DNA from: Candidatus Phosphitivorax anaerolimi
GTDB lineage: Bacteria > Desulfobacterota > Desulfomonilia > UBA1062
Direction of reading: 5' to 3'
Assembly: GCA_001896555.1 (NCBI GenBank)
Contig: MPOS01000048.1
Span: 1 to 64,000, forward strand
DNA length: 64,000 nucleotides
Shown: positions 63,675 through 64,000 of the stretch, piece by piece
Position numbering within the stretch: the stretch's first letter is position 1
Layout: every line of letters begins with the position of its first letter
The notes under the pieces: generated by a model
The model's input: only the letters and a program-made list of their open reading frames with translations
Databases searched by the model: none
What the model was told of the DNA's origin: nothing
Translations under genes and position numbers: made by a program

Positions 63675-63926
63675 TTAAACCACGGCTCCGCGCGATTTGG
63701 AAAAGTTTTCCCGGATGATCTTTCTGAGCCGGTCGAGCGTCTCCCGGCTCACGCAGCAGGGCGGATCGACCTTACGGGAGAGGGTGACGGTCACGGTGTA
63801 GGTGCGCAGCGAGACCCTGCACTTACTGCAGGCCCGGACGTGGTTCTGAACCTCGACAATGAGTTCCTCGGACAGCGAGTTATCCAGAAACTCCTGAAAC
63901 AGGGCCGAACAGAGCTTGCAGTTCAT
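63675..63926 (-). CDS. Zinc-finger anti-sigma factor (zf-HC2 type), 83 aa
   Basis: CKLCSALFQEFLDN at the start and HVRACSKCR (His-x3-Cys-x2-Cys, residues 29-36) form the ZAS motif. No membrane helix follows; the rest is a soluble helix (ETLDRLRKIIRENF), so it is a cytoplasmic form, and two adjacent Cys (DPPCCVS) could make it redox-sensitive. Its ATG overlaps the stop of the sigma gene upstream (ATGA), the standard arrangement. Confidence 0.85.
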   Translation of the reverse strand: MNCKLCSALFQEFLDNSLSEELIVEVQNHVRACSKCRVSLRTYTVTVTLSRKVDPPCCVSRETLDRLRKIIRENFSKSRGAVV

Positions 63927-64000
63927 TCTTTCTCCTTTGAAGGCTCTGTGTACTTGCTGAAGTACTCTGAAAGGAGCTGTCTCAGAATGAGCCTGCCTCT
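63923..64000 (-). CDS. ECF sigma factor, C-terminal end only
   Basis: The frame entering from the right edge reads RGRLILRQLLSEYF then a short charged tail and TGA at 63923-63925. This is the end of a sigma-70 region 4 helix (the usual SRLHRGR...L pattern). Only 25 codons are inside the window. Coupled to the anti-sigma gene. Confidence 0.65.
   Translation of the reverse strand, partial: RGRLILRQLLSEYFSKYTEPSKEKE

Noticed and set aside
1-64000. CRISPR array or insertion sequence
   Set aside because: No series of regularly spaced repeats and no transposase-like protein with terminal inverted repeats was seen by eye.

Overview
The window looks like a chromosomal segment of a strictly anaerobic, LPS-bearing diderm, most likely a member of the Desulfobacterota (former Deltaproteobacteria) of the syntrophic or sulfate-reducing type. 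This is inferred from four things: Kdo genes (kdsB, waaA); an acs / hydroxyacyl-CoA dehydrogenase-hydratase / etfBA / membrane FeS oxidoreductase cluster typical of anaerobic beta-oxidation; indolepyruvate:ferredoxin oxidoreductase; and the yceD-rpmF-fab-rpiB-glyA-nrdR-rib-nusB order familiar from that phylum. The species cannot be named from the sequence.

Layout. 1-1.3 kb: phage-type genes (small terminase subunit) ending at a terminator beside the 3' end of a tRNA-Leu gene. 1.6-16 kb: mostly single genes (beta-CASP nuclease, PilZ protein, phosphoribosyltransferase, acyl-CoA ligase, RadC, OsmC, MoaE-like), with one striking operon, iorA-iorB-paaK, read leftward. A textbook tandem-Trp leader-peptide attenuator precedes it (7118-7262). 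16.3-20.3 kb: macro-domain protein with kdsB-waaA. 20.4-29.4 kb: fatty-acid/acetate energy cluster: acs with an operator-like palindrome, a TetR regulator, a fused dehydrogenase/hydratase, etfB, etfA and an ETF:menaquinone-oxidoreductase-like membrane protein, closed by a strong terminator.

29.4-32.3 kb: a cupin fusion, a DUF4388-DnaJ-TPR protein and a small zinc-ribbon gene readable only through a -1 shift at an A7 run. 32.9-39.65 kb: a defence island (HTH pseudogene with two stops, a 1042-aa beta-class methyltransferase, a 1061-aa type III-like helicase/nuclease and a broken third gene) abutting the 3' end of a tRNA-Asn gene. 39.9-54.3 kb: housekeeping block with fatty acid synthesis (lacking plsX and fabH), riboflavin synthesis, NusB and TrkAH potassium uptake, densely packed with ATGA overlaps. 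54.3-57.2 kb: DUF2795 protein, pentapeptide protein, FapA-like DUF342 protein. 57.3-63.4 kb: an apparent envelope/glycan cluster (GT4, two methyltransferases, alpha/alpha-toroid protein, hexapeptide acyltransferase, B12-type radical SAM). 63.7-64 kb: ECF sigma factor (3' end only) and its zinc anti-sigma factor.

The most notable signal is the Trp attenuator in front of iorAB-paaK. Induction on Trp-tRNA shortage makes sense if these enzymes run in the anabolic direction, activating arylacetates and carboxylating them to arylpyruvates for aromatic amino acid synthesis, rather than in fermentation. All functions are assigned by eye from motifs and context; no database search was run.
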